Source: Temnothorax longispinosus (lineage: Eukaryota > Arthropoda > Insecta > Hymenoptera > Formicidae). From it: DNA of 64,000 nucleotides. Below the pieces are notes generated by a model. That model ran no database searches and had not been told where the DNA came from. It saw only the letters and a program-made list of their open reading frames with translations. Shown piece by piece: positions 10,907 through 23,402 of the stretch. The DNA lies in contig NC_092366.1 in NCBI RefSeq assembly GCF_030848805.1, positions 18,480,620 to 18,544,619 on the forward strand, given 5' to 3'. Each line of letters opens with the position of its first letter. Positions within the stretch are counted from its first letter, which is position 1. The position numbers were made by a program, and so were the translations under genes.

Positions 10907-13900
10907 CTATATGTAAGAACAGAAAGAAAGAAAGAACGAAAGTAAAGAACCGAACCATGCCTCGATCATTCGCGAAAAGATCTTTATGCATTTTCTAGAG
11001 AGAAAAAAAAAAGAGAAAAAGAAACGGAGTTCCGCTCGGTAATTTAAACGCTGAAAAACTTTTGCGCGATTGTTATAAAATTACCTTCCTGTAGTGGCAG
11101 TTCTTCTAACGTGAATATCGAGTGTTAAATAACGAAGTTTCTCCGTGCGGAGTGCCATGCAAAGTTGAATCACTTTGTCCAGATAACGATTCGCTGCGAG
11201 CATAAACTCTTGATTATACAGTTTGAAATAGATAATGCGAAACGAGTGGTTTGCCGTAGCTTGTTTTATATTCACTCGACGATTAGTCTCTTTGACTTAT
11301 GTTTTTATCTTTTAAAATTAAAGAAAATTTAAACAGTCATAATTTTAAATATTAATCAATATTACAGTTTACTTTTCAATATTAATTATATTAATATTGA
11401 ATTGATATTAATAAAAGTAATATTAATTACAAGCTTGCTACGCGACGCAATGTATATCAGTTATCGGATTTCTTTTCTTCTCCTTTCTCATGTACATGTA
11501 CATGTTATACAAATGTGCATACTTTCTTTTATCTCAGTGCTCGTAGCCTTCAATTTTTCGCGATATTTGTTAAGAAATCTTGATAAATTGATTATTTTGA
11601 CCCTAATAAATTCTGAACCCCCTTTTTCTTTGTGTTCCAGCCCTCATTTCTAGCCTCGCTATTTTATCTTGCGCGTCTGTAACACTCTCATCCTTTCTGC
11701 ACTCTCCCATTTTCCTCTTCCTTTTTCCTCCATTCGTTTCAACATGGTCATTAAGGCTGGAAATTACATTATATCGCGTATAACGACTGCGCCTGTCAGG
11801 CACGACGAGGACAATCGCGCCTGCAAAAAGCTGTTAAGAGAGGAATTAAAATGAAATTGTCCTGGTTCCTTTTGCAAAGAATCGTCTTTGAAGTTTTGCG
11901 TTCTTCTGGACGATGTCTCGGTAGCGACAAAAGACTCGGCCGTGAGTTCGCAAAGATTCGCAATTATCAGTGAAGTAAACCTTTGAATAAACATTCCACG
12001 CTGCAGTTTTCGATAAAGGAAGATTGTTTATTCGGGGCATGAAGAGACCCTTTTTCTGTAGTGAACTCTCAACTTTTAATATCGTGAATTGAATCCAATT
12101 TATTTAGTATATTATTGCTTATTGCATCAAGTAATGAAAGGAAGAAATCGAACAATTTAAATATTATTTAAAAACAGTTTTATATAAATGAATTTTAATA
12201 CTTTCTCCCATCATTGGAAAGAATAATGCATAATAAAATTATAATTAATTAATCAATTAAAATAAGAATGATAATTTTGCATGCTTATTTGTTAGTTACG
12301 TGAGATTGCGAAAATCTACTGCTAAACGATTTTGCAGTGTACTTACATCATAAATATATCTTGAAATGGTATATCTGTCACGTGCAGTAATGGAAAATAC
12401 GCAAGTAGTAAAATTACCACTAATGCATGGTCCAAAAAGGTTGCTTTTGTTGAACAACATGAAAACTCGAGAAAATGCAGAATTTTATCGCAGAGAGTAA
12501 ATCGTAATTAAAATAGATCCGGTGTGTTGCTTATCCGCGAGAAATGTAATCTCGCTTTTCGCTATTAAACCTGTCGAGTGCACGGCTTTCTGAATTTTGT
12601 AAGAAGGAAAATCCGTGTCCCGTCTGAATGTATGTTGCAAATTAATACAATAATATTATATTTCTCTTTTTACTGACACTATGAAAAAATAATAATTTTT
12701 GCTGATAGCGTAGGAGAGTTTGAAACCAGTTGTAATATTTGCAATCGATTGAAATTAATGTTTGCTGTATATCATTGCAATGAATTATATATTATATGTA
12801 ATTCATTGCAATAACGTCACGAGAATTTATGCTGAAATGAATCCTTCCGATTTAGATTCCAATACATCTCTATAATGCAGACGCTTGAAAATTCTCCGTA
12901 AATTATTAAAACTGACCTCGAACTTTTTTTTTCTAACGACCGAGTTTTCTTTTAGCCACTTCGAGTGACAGGAACAAATGCATAAACTTTCATATATTTT
13001 GCCATTCTGCACATTCGCGATTTCCGAACCGTCTCCGTTAATGACTCCTTGTGCGCGCACCTCATTAACGGGGAAGAAGTCTGATTGTAATTATCGGTGA
13101 AACGTCTTGGAACGACCCCGACTTGCTCGGCTTCTCTAATTGCCAATGGCTTACGAGAAGGAAAAATCATTCTAGAACACTATCTCCCTTCTGCAGCTGT
13201 CGACAATTACGCCTCATTAAGTGACGCGCGTTCTCTCGCAAATAAGTACGCGTAGGAATTAACGAGAGATGCACGCCCGTATAGTTGCGTCCAAGCAGTT
13301 TATTGTTAAAGGCAACGATCGATCGAGCGGAATATGAGAAAAGAGGATAAAAACGGCAATGGCCAAAGTAACCGCGTTTGCTCCGTGACAGAACGTAAAA
13401 TATGAAGAAATAAATATTCGAAGGAAATATTTTCCGTTGTCACAAACCTTGAGTGAATGATTAATATTGAATTTAGTGGAACACGTTCTGCGACGTTAAT
13501 AAATTACTGGTTTAAATTCGAGAACACAAAAATTGAAAGAATGTTGCGGATAGGTAGTAAATTAATGAAATGTATAATTGCTGAAAGTAATATCAAAACC
13601 ACACAAAATCAATTTGTTTGATGGATAAATACCAAAAGTGAAATAAATAATTGCAGCCTTGGCGAAAGATATGGAGCGCCTTTAATAATTTGTGGCCGAC
13701 CAAACATTTCGACAGTTTAAAATTGATGAAGATAATTTAATTCTCATCATTTATAAATTATAATTATTAAGGTATTTTTTAAATTTGTTTTATTAAACTT
13801 TGTTTTACTAAAGCGTCTTGAATATTATTCTCAATCTTCTAATCTGTAAATAGTACTTAATTATTTGATTTATCAAGATTTATTTGTTAGACTCTGTCTT

Positions 13901-14445
13901 TGATTGAAGCTGTGTATACATATGAAATAGTTTGGAACGAAACCAAATCATTTGTATCTCCGTTCAGTTATATTATGCTCAACCCACACAAATAAATTCA
14001 TGGAAATGTGTGCTTGTTTCTACTTTGCATTTTTACCAACGATTTTATGCTTTGTTTTTATACGTAAGGATAACATAGGAAAAGTTTACTTCTCTTTTCT
14101 CGTATTGTTCAAACATTTTTAAGTTTAAATATACACAGATGCTCTTTTAATCATAAAAAGTATGACTCGCAAACGTGTACGAAAAAGTAGTAGTTTAATT
14201 CATATATTCACCTATAGTCTGAATATTGTTAAATTAATTATTTCTAAATGTTAAGCATCAACATGGCAACATACACGTATATTGTATTTTTTAAAATTAG
14301 AAAATTTAAACTTAACCATCAAAAGTTCTTTTAGCAAAGTATAAATTAATTTTTAACATAAAATAAAGTTAATAATATAAAGCTATTCTTTTATTACAAT
14401 TAGTTTCGAAATTCAGACTATTAATTAAAAGTTAATTTTACTAAC
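10907..14445 (-). other. Nrx-1: Intron between the two Neurexin-1 exons
   Basis: This 3.5-kb stretch runs from the EGF exon donor (GTTAG) to the acceptor of the 60-nt exon. It is AT-rich with no open frame I would defend. It contains an imperfect hairpin at 12774-12812 and a 64-codon frame at 11081-11275 (minus) that resembles nothing I know. The acceptor-proximal part, about 10909-10945, is a purine run on the plus strand, which is the polypyrimidine tract on the transcribed strand. If the 60-nt exon is skipped, the true intron extends past 10847 towards the unseen LNS2 exon. Confidence 0.65.
12774..12812. repeat. Intronic hairpin
   Basis: ATTGCAATGAATTA on the left pairs with TAATTCATTGCAAT on the right around an AT-rich loop. 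It lies inside the intron between the two neurexin exons, about 1.6 kb downstream of the EGF exon. It is probably a chance palindrome or transposon remnant. Confidence 0.5.
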
Positions 14446-14587
14446 CTTTCTCGCAGTATGCGCCTTCATAATCGCCGGTGCGACACTCGCAGATCGGTCC
14501 GCTGTCCGTAGAAATGCAAATGCCACCGTGCTGACACGGATCGCGAGTCTCGCAAGCATCCGTCGTATTCGTCATATTGCGTAAACT
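14446..14587 (-). CDS. Nrx-1: Neurexin-1 internal exon: first EGF-like domain
   Basis: Neurexin-1 is a presynaptic adhesion receptor, a single-pass membrane protein that binds neuroligins and other partners through LNS and EGF domains. On the minus strand an acceptor (CTGTTACAG) precedes 142 nt that stay open. The translation starts SLRNMTNTTDAC and contains six cysteines in EGF order: DAC, DPC, GGIC, PIC, ECR and AYC. It ends at EK plus one extra base before a GT donor (GTTAG), so the donor phase is 1. The core DPCQHGGICISTDSGPICEC agrees closely with what I recall of insect Neurexin-1 between LNS1 and LNS2; I ran no search. The Asn-Thr-Thr before the first cysteine is an N-glycosylation sequon shared with the fly protein as I recall it. 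The start is a splice boundary, not an initiation codon. Another EGF-LNS protein is possible but less likely. Confidence 0.85.
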
Positions 14588-17500
14588 CTGTAACAGACAT
14601 TAAACCATAACGTTACAACAAATATTGGATATTCAAATTATTAATAGGAGCCTTTAAATAGCGATGCATTTTTTTCGTAATGAGATTTTTAATGAAACCA
14701 TGAGTAGTAAAATTCTAACTTCAAATTAGCAACTGCATAGTGCAAGCATTACGTCGAGGGAATATTCACGTCAAACATTGAACCGAATATTTAATTTAAA
14801 TTATATTTACTATTTATGATTTTAAAAAATTCATCGCGCAGAAGAAAACTTTTTTGTCTATATTTATGATTATACATATTAGAACACAAGCGTAATTAAA
14901 TTAACGTATAATACAACTGAATGTGAGAAATAAAAAATAGAAAAGAGTATAGTCTATTTTCACTATCTAATTAAATGTGTTGCGTCATAAATCACAGAAA
15001 AACTGCATAATAAGTAAACTATAAGTATATTTTAAAGATGTCTTATATAATGCAAATGCTCTGAAATTATTCCTACTATTGCGCGCTACAATTTTCGCGT
15101 CGTATTATGCAGCAGACAGATTTCCTGGCACGGATATATTAGCTAGAAATATAACTTCTTAACATGAATCCGAGAAAGATTCAGAGTGCAATAAGTATAG
15201 ATAAGGGCATGGAAGTGAAATTTTTTTATTTTCTAGTTTACGCAATATTTGCTGCATGGCAGTATATTTCGACATTCAGCTGACGCGGTCATATTTAAAT
15301 ATTTATAAATGCATTAAGATAAATCTCGTTTTTGAGATACTAATTATGCTTTCTTACTGGACTCTCTTCATATAAAGTGTGATAAATGCTTTTAAATAAA
15401 CTTTCCTTAAGCATTAATGATACTCCACATAAAATTTTTATTTAGGCAACATTGTTGCAAAAATAATATCTTTCCCTTTGTGTAACAAATAATAGATAAT
15501 ATATCTGTGTGATACGCTCACTTGCAATATCGCTAGCAATATTCATTGTGATATTACGCAGCGACGAAAATTAAAGAGAAGGTAGAAAAATAACGTACTT
15601 TAGTTAGAAGGAGAGCTTCGCATTTTTTTAATTTACATTTATCTTTATTTCGCGACCTTATGCGCTGTTGTTCGGGGGCGACGAATAATAAACGAACGCG
15701 GAACGCGCCGCCGCGGTAAACATCTTTTTTTACGACTCATTTATCTTGACAGCGCACTTTCAGCACTGCAACTCACTTTGCACCGTCGCGTTTTAAGTCA
15801 CGCAAACGAGATTTTTTTCACTCCCAGGAGCCGGCCGCAACCGACTTTTATGGATGCTCTTTGCACTGAGAATAAGCGGGACGTTGATCTTATTCTTGAA
15901 GTTCTTTTAACGTTGGTCCCAACTCGATTTGAGTCTGTAGAATTAGATAGAAGGAATTCGCCGTGGATCACTTTACTTCAATGTGAGCTAATTTCCAAAA
16001 ACTGCACGAAATTTCTGGTTTCGATATTCAGGACATGCTACAACATAATCTTTATGCATATACTCGTAGTTGTCTATTTATCCGATTTGTTATGCAAAAA
16101 AGCTACATTCGACGAATACACTCACATTAACTCGAAAATTTTTATTTAAAACGGCTTAAAATTAGAAATTTTACACTGTTTCCCAGATATTTCATAGAAG
16201 AAGATGATCTCGCAGCGATTGATAAAATATCTCTAATTATCTTCGCGAAAAGTTCGTCAGTATTTCCGTCGAAGGGTTAAGGGTCAGATGAAACATTCTT
16301 AACTTTCGCGAAAACAGCGTCTAACTTGCGAGTGAATTTATCTTTGCGCAACAAACATCCGCAAATCCGGCTGATAAGACAACCACGTAGATCACGATCC
16401 TCATCTCTCGCTCGCGATGCCAACTTCCACCGGCGAAGTTGGCGGTATGTACCTGTTGGCCGGCGGATATAAATATTTGAACTTTCAGTCTCTCAAGGAT
16501 GCATCGTAATTTCTATTTGCTAGAAAATCACTCGCGCGTTTGTGGTTAAATTAACTGCTAATGTAAATGCAAGTTGCATTGTTCTCTTACTTTTTCAGAA
16601 AATGATGGCCTAATTAGTCTAATTAATAGCAGGCTTTTCTTAATAGCCTGCAGCGAGTTATTAATTATCTTTCACCCTCGGAAAATTTTCCTCGACATTT
16701 TTTACAATGGCTCGATAGCGAGGAATTTAGTCAGTGGAGCGATGCGGATGCATGTGTCGGGTCACGGGGTCAATCGCGTCGCTGTGCTCTATTATCGCGG
16801 CCAGGTTGGGTTCGAGAATTGGCAAATGGCCATTGCAGAATACGAAATGGTAATCTTAGCGATGACGCGAAACGAAAGAAGACGATATGGGTTAACTGCG
16901 TCGTGCATTGAACATGTGAATGGCAGCATATACATATGAAGAAATTGGACTTTTTTCTTAACCATAGATTATCGAAGAATACGTATTAGCTTTAAATTCA
17001 GACATTACCGTTTTAGAGATAAATGGTGCACAAGGAATATTACAGTGCATGAGTTTTATACAAAACGCGCAATTCTATTTGAATTGGTTTTCTTTGCAAG
17101 CATTTGTAGTATTGAGCACGCTCGCTTTTAATAGAAATTTAATTTCAAGCTTAATTATCAAGTACAATGTCGACAATAGAAAATTATACGATAAGTAATA
17201 TTCTTTTTTAATTACAAATTCAATCGAGTGTTAATAAATAAAATTGAGCATTGTGAAACTTCGTCTGGATATATCTGTTTTTGCGCGAAGGTATAAAGGG
17301 GTAAAAACTTAGACTAACGAGTATATAGTATAGACTGCACGAATATGGCCACCAAGCCTGCTTAACGAGTCGACCGCATTAATCATATTGGACCACACGG
17401 CGCAGAGGATTGTTAACGAGATTTCCTGCGAGAAAAGCTAATTGACGTCTAGTCGCGGCAAATTGCATTTTCGATATGACCCCAGCTTAGCCGTTCCTGG

Positions 17501-20084
17501 CCTTTCTGTAGTTAGCAAAATAACACAGTTGATTATTTCGGCGCTCCGGACCAGATATATTATATTAATTGGTCGTTTATTTTAATTAAATGTACTTGTT
17601 TTAATTTTTTGCGTTGCAATGAAATATTACTAGCTTTAAATAATAATATTAATTATTATTAAGATTAGAATTCTATTTTATAAAGGTAACAAAGTAATAA
17701 ATTGAGAATTTATAATTTATAGAGAAGAACAAGTAATATCATTTTTAAAGCAGATTTAAGTAACTTCATTCGGAATAAAATAAAGTTTTGTATAAAATTA
17801 TTTTCACGTAATTTTAATTTCGTTTAATTCAAGAAAAGAGGGTACCTACAATTAAAGATTTAGATAATCATTTTTCATGATCGCACTAAAGATTACCTTA
17901 TTTCAGATTGACGTTTGTCACATCATTTAATTTATAATATATGTATATCTAGCACGTATTATACATCCAGTTTGGTTCACTAGCTCTTTTATCTCCTTTG
18001 TTTTGGAACAAAATTAATTAACTGCAATTAATCCAGCGTGCACGACGGAATTCGGTAAAGACAAAAGCTGCATGATGTTTATGAACTATGCGCAGCATAG
18101 TTGCGCAAAGTATGTCTATCGCGCTATACCGACCGCAACGCGAGGGAAAGTAGGTACTCAGATAAATCAAGCGATTTAATTTCGACGGGATTAAACGGCG
18201 CGATCGGCCCATCCTCATGTCGGCAAGTTTTCTATTCCGGCATGTATAACAGTAATCTATACCCATACCTATAGATTAACGGGTCGTAAATTTGGTAAAT
18301 CTTCTTAAAACTGAACAGTCAGCTTTTGTCCTACGATGATTATGAATCGAAAATCTATCACTCCCGGAAACGTTATTGTTATTACACACCAAGCGCGTGG
18401 TAAATTCTCTCCGTTGTACGTGCGTGCACGTGCGATTCCACAAAGCGTTGAACGTGACTATTGTGAAACACGTATAACGTAAGTCGTAAGATGCAGAACG
18501 ATTACGTATGCGTCGCCAGGAACGATACAATTTTCGTGCGACACGAGTCATCCTGTCTCCGAGGACTCCGAGGATGCACATCCCAGGTGCAGTGTGCATT
18601 CTTCCGACCGCAGAGCGTACCGCGAAATACGCCGGGGAACTCGGGCCGCAGCAACTCTGATAAAGTCGGAAGAAGGGGTCTTGTACCCCGACCCGTCAGA
18701 TTGTCGACAGAAACTAAGGCAATAAATAAGGCACCCTCCGCGCAACTGCGGGAGCAAACTGCATCTCCGCATGCCGACGAAACTGCGCCGTGCCAAAACT
18801 GCGCTATTTGGTTTTGACCGCGAACATGAGAATCCCGGACAAGCGTTGCGCGACCTCGGGGCATAAACCAGCGGAGATACAGAATAAGTTGCGTCAAAGG
18901 GAACTCGCTCGTTCGCCAAAGTTCGGGGAGGGTTCGGCGGTGCAGTTTATCGAATTAACAACCGCGATGGCTAACCGCGTTAGCATCAATGCAGTGCGAT
19001 AGGACCCACCTGCTGATTGCATAATTCATTCGTTACTTCATTGATTACTGTCGCTCCGTGAACAAGCACCACATATGCAAAATTAACTCTCCCTTTGATT
19101 TCCCACAAAGAGTTGATTCGTAACAAAGATAAAAATATCGTCGTTATCATTTTTTATTTGATTTTAAATCAAAATGAAAAAAATGCCCCAAGAACTTGCT
19201 ATTTTAATTATGAAAGTAGCATTAATTATTATTAGCCGATATCATATATTACAATATAAAGATACACAGAATACAAGCATGTTCATTAATTAGTTTTCAC
19301 GATTTCTGCAAGTTAATTATTGTGCATAAAATATGAAGTTAGAGGATATAAATTACAGTTTAACGGTTTCATAATATTCGATTAAATAAACATATAAAGG
19401 TCTATAACGAAGTTGACGTTGACTTTGACTAAAATCGGAAAAGTCTGCAACTTTACTCGTCTTAAACTTTAAATCTTTCTATTAAACTCGACCGATTCCC
19501 TGACGCGGTCCTAATAAAAATTCATATTAAAGTTCTGAATGCGTGCTATATGCAATGATTGCGACTATTTGAGATGTTTGAAAACATCATCGTAACATAA
19601 CATTAATAACAGGCTGATGTATAAATCTTGCAGATGATGTAAAAATACGTGTACTTCATACGAGAATCCACATAACATATTACATTAACGTGAAATCTTT
19701 GCTTTGTTTACACATTTTAATTAATATAAAGCACACCGTAATCAAATCACAATATCACAATGCAATGAACAATGTATTTTTTCTGAAGAATTATTAAAGT
19801 TTGCACAATGCATTCAAGCAATATATTTTTGCCTTTATATAGTTATTATTTATCGACTACTATTATCTGCTGCTTTTTATCCGTTAAAAATACAGAAAAA
19901 AAGTACCTAGAAATACAAAATCCTTATTTTTTTAAGTATAGGTAAGTAGCATCATAAATTTACCGTATTTATTCGAAAAGATTTCTTAATATACTCATAA
20001 TTTTATTTTTAAAAAACCGCAAAAAAGTCTACATGGAGAAATAAAAATTTTATATCATAAATCTATTGTTAAAAATATATGCTC
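14588..20084. other. Presumed Neurexin-1 intron upstream of the EGF exon
   Basis: Going upstream on the minus strand, LNS1 exons are expected here or further right, but I see none. GC-richer patches lie at about 15640-16020, 16370-16480 and 18400-19000. The last yields several overlapping 100-130 codon frames on both strands, which is characteristic of chance frames in CpG-rich DNA. Two small perfect stems are present: GCCAACTT / AAGTTGGC at about 16420-16443, and GCAGGCT / AGCCTGC near 16630-16652. Confidence 0.45.
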
Positions 20085-20332
20085 TACAAATACACAGTTT
20101 TGCTGAAGTATCTACAAATTTAGCTAGATACAGATCTGAAAATAATTTTGTTGCACCATCAAAATAATTATGATAGGTCGCTGAAATATAATGATAATGC
20201 TGTAAAAAGTTTTTACATTTTAGCAATCAGTTTAAGTGTCCTACATAATTATTTTGATGGTCCAACAAAATAGATTTTTTAGATCTGTATCTAGCTAAGT
20301 TTTTAGATACTTGAGCAAAACCGTTCTTTGTA
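20085..20332. mobile_element. MITE with long terminal inverted repeats, TA-flanked
   Basis: The left arm (20085-20173) and the reverse complement of the right arm (20241-20332) align along most of their length. Shared blocks are GTTTTGCT, AAGTATCTA, TTAGCTAGATACAGATCT, TTTTGTTG and ACCATCAAAATAATTATG. The outer ends are TACAAA on the left and TTTGTA on the right, compatible with a TA target duplication as made by Tc1/mariner elements. About 70 bp of unrelated sequence lies between the arms. There is no coding capacity. The arms are well preserved, so the element may be fairly young. Confidence 0.75.
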
Positions 20333-22774
20333 CTATAAATACGAAATTTATTTAACGATAAACACATTGATACGATCGATGTGCGCACATTCATATAAAA
20401 TCTGTGTTACAAAGAGCAAAGAACATTTAGCCTCACCACATTGTGCATTTCGAATTTAATAGTAAATTGCGCGCTCAAAGAGGCACGAAATACAGACGTA
20501 TATATACTGCTGTAATGTTGCTTGAGATGTTAGGCGAGTGTTTCGCAGAGTTCTCGACGATATAACAGCTGAACGCAATGTCGCGGTGCTTCGAGTTTCA
20601 CCAAGCTTCGATACCGCAGTCTAGCCGCTCGAATTCGCGGATTTGTTCCTATATAGGCAGCCTTGTCGTCGGGTTCCATTAAGGAATACGTGGTAAATCT
20701 TTGGGCCCACGATCCTTCACGCACGGGATATGGCGAAAGTTTGCAAACCGATTCCGAGACTTGTCACGGAGTTTACGATATATATCCCCACCTCTTGCCC
20801 GTAGTTTCCATCCAATTCCTGTGCACCGCCGGCATCTCGTTTCCTCGAAATGTTGCCGATGGCGCAACGAAATTTACCGGCCAGTCAGGACTCTGGAAAG
20901 GGTTTCCACGCTAGTGGGATCGAATTGAAGACATTCTAATCATTGTTGTGTACTTCTAGTTTTAGCCCTCATTGATAGTTAATATTATTAAACGTCAAAT
21001 TAAAAATTTACGTGAGATATTTGGACAATATGTCTTAAGCTGCATTTTTCCAATACAAATTAGATATAAGTTTCGACGCAGAGAATTAATAAAATAAATA
21101 TAAAACATTTTGTAAATATATAATATCAAATTTTCCCAAAAAGAATTTAGCAGTGAGTGAATTAAAGACCTTTTTGCGAAAAAACTTTAATTATCGCTTA
21201 AATATTGTATTTTGTAAATGAAAATTTCATCTGACCTTCTTTCAAAGCATTACATATGCGACTGCATAGATGATTAGCTACATATAAAGATTAATAAATA
21301 ACAGAACTAAAAAAATATAAGAGACACGTTTTCGAAAGTATGACTTCATTATTTTTATTCTGTATTGTACAATCGCAAGTCGGATCAAAACGTAATTAAG
21401 CACATTAGTTACGTTTAACAGCCTGGACAGTAGGACAGTCATTATTATTAATTGGTTTTAACTGCGACGCAAAAGAAAAAGATGAAAAGATTCGCTGCGT
21501 GTTGAACGAGATTGTCAGGGCCGTTACCGTATCTCCCTTTTTTTTCGTCATTATCCGCGCGAAATTATGGAGAATCTCGTAGCATGTGAAAATTGTTTTA
21601 ACGAGTTGCAGAGATTGCGGTGTATAACAACCGTCCCCGACTGCAAAGTACTTTAGCCTCCAGCCGGAGAATAACTGGAGGAGGCCGGAAACTAAATACG
21701 TTTACTGCGGCCCATTACAGGCTCTCGCGTAGGGCAGAGGCGTGCATTCGCCGTTCTCGCCGCACCTGATGAATATTACTGTCTAATATTACCAGCCGTT
21801 ATCGCCCATTTCCCGGCCCTGATTGAGAAAGAAACGCGACGTTGAAATACAGTTGCAGATTTGATCGAGAACGTAATACCATTACTCGTTTTTACGAATT
21901 TGGAATGCACTATAACTTCGAGAAGTAATATTTAATTTAACGTGGTGTAATTCTTACGAATGGTCCATTATTCAAGGATACTGTTTTATTATGGAGTTAA
22001 GTTTTAACTCTTCTGATCTCTAGTCGAAGAGACAAGAATAGTCTTTCCGAAAGTAGAAAAAATTTACTTCACAAAAAGTCATTATTCAGGTCAGTTGTTT
22101 GCAATTAAATAACTACTGTTCGATATCGAATCTTTTTCTATGCCATAATATCCTTCGACAGCTTCTAATTTATTTATCGCGGACAATCGATATTATTAGC
22201 TTTCCGGACGTTTGCCGCGAAGAGCGACAGAAAGTTTTCAAACAAATACGAGTTCCATTATTTCATTGAGAGTTCATTATATATTCATTTTGTCGCGAAC
22301 GTGCTGCAGCATTTCTATCAAATGTGAATTTTTTGATCCGTCAAAGGAGATTTCCGTGATCGGATGATTGATGGTGATATGTCTGTGAAAGAAGTGAGAA
22401 ATGATAGAACAAAATTCTTTTTTTCTATCTTCTTTTTTTTACTGTATTTTAATCAACGTATATTGATATTGTGTGTATTACTCTTAATATAATTATAATA
22501 TTTATGATCCCTAGAAATCACGATATGAATTTTACCACTTAAAGTTTTTAGCATTTCATTACTACAATACTTTATATAATTTCACACATATATACAGAAG
22601 AAAGAATTGTGTACATCTTTTTTATATTATGTACGAAGTTGAATAAGAAAATAAACTAATTTATTTGCTTGCTCCCAATTATATTCGATATGTAGCACAT
22701 ATTAATAAAAAATGCCGAGAAGATCTCTTTTTAGTTAAGTTCATTATTAGATAATTGTATTATTTAATTTTTAA

Positions 22775-22814
22775 TTAACACTTATTCTACATTATTAACA
22801 CTTATTCCACATTT
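22775..22814. repeat. 20-bp tandem duplication
   Basis: Two adjacent copies of TTAACACTTATTCTACATTA, the second reading TTAACACTTATTCCACATTT. A simple local duplication in AT-rich DNA. Confidence 0.8.
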
Positions 22815-23384
22815 CCATCTAAAATCGACATTTCCATTTAGAACTAATAGTCGAAATTGCAATTATTTAGATATTAATTATTTACAAAATGAAAAAAAGA
22901 ATCCAGTATAAATCGATCGAATTCAAATTGTAACATGCAAATAAACTAATTTATTTCGACGTGCAATGCAAGATAAAAATATTTAATCTTTTCTGATCTG
23001 ACAAATACAATACACCTGCAATCGTAAAAACCTTAACATTTAATCGTGCAGTTATAACGTAACTTTCGGTTGGACTTATTATCGTAATGATGGAACAAAT
23101 TTTAATTACGACCAAATCTTTTTTTTTTCCGCTCTCTTCGCGGTATCTTTATTCAATGGGGGGAGCGTCTAACTTCGTTCCTGTACATGGCTTGGCCGTA
23201 TTACAGGCGTGATTACGAAAGTTGTCAACTTGATTAAATGGTTCTGCTTCGGCCGAAGTTGGCTCAAAGGGATAATCGTGTGAGGTGTCCGCCCGGAGCT
23301 ACGCTAGAACTTTCTTAAACTGGACGGAGATTGGAAGACTCGTTTTCGCGAAGGGAATTCGGCGATACTGTTTCAGTCACGGCA

Positions 23385-23402
23385 CCGGCGCCGGCGCCGG
23401 CA
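23385..23402. repeat. Short GGCGCC-type hexamer repeat
   Basis: Three near-identical CCGGCG units, in a GC patch within AT-rich DNA. Confidence 0.7.

Noticed and set aside
16438..16480. Plus-strand GGMYLLAGGY-like stretch recalling the VGG motif of LNS domains
   Set aside because: Wrong strand for this gene and not embedded in a longer LNS-like frame.
18276..18919. Set of 107-131 codon frames on both strands
   Set aside because: Three or more overlapping frames in the same GC patch, none resembling neurexin LNS1 or another known domain.
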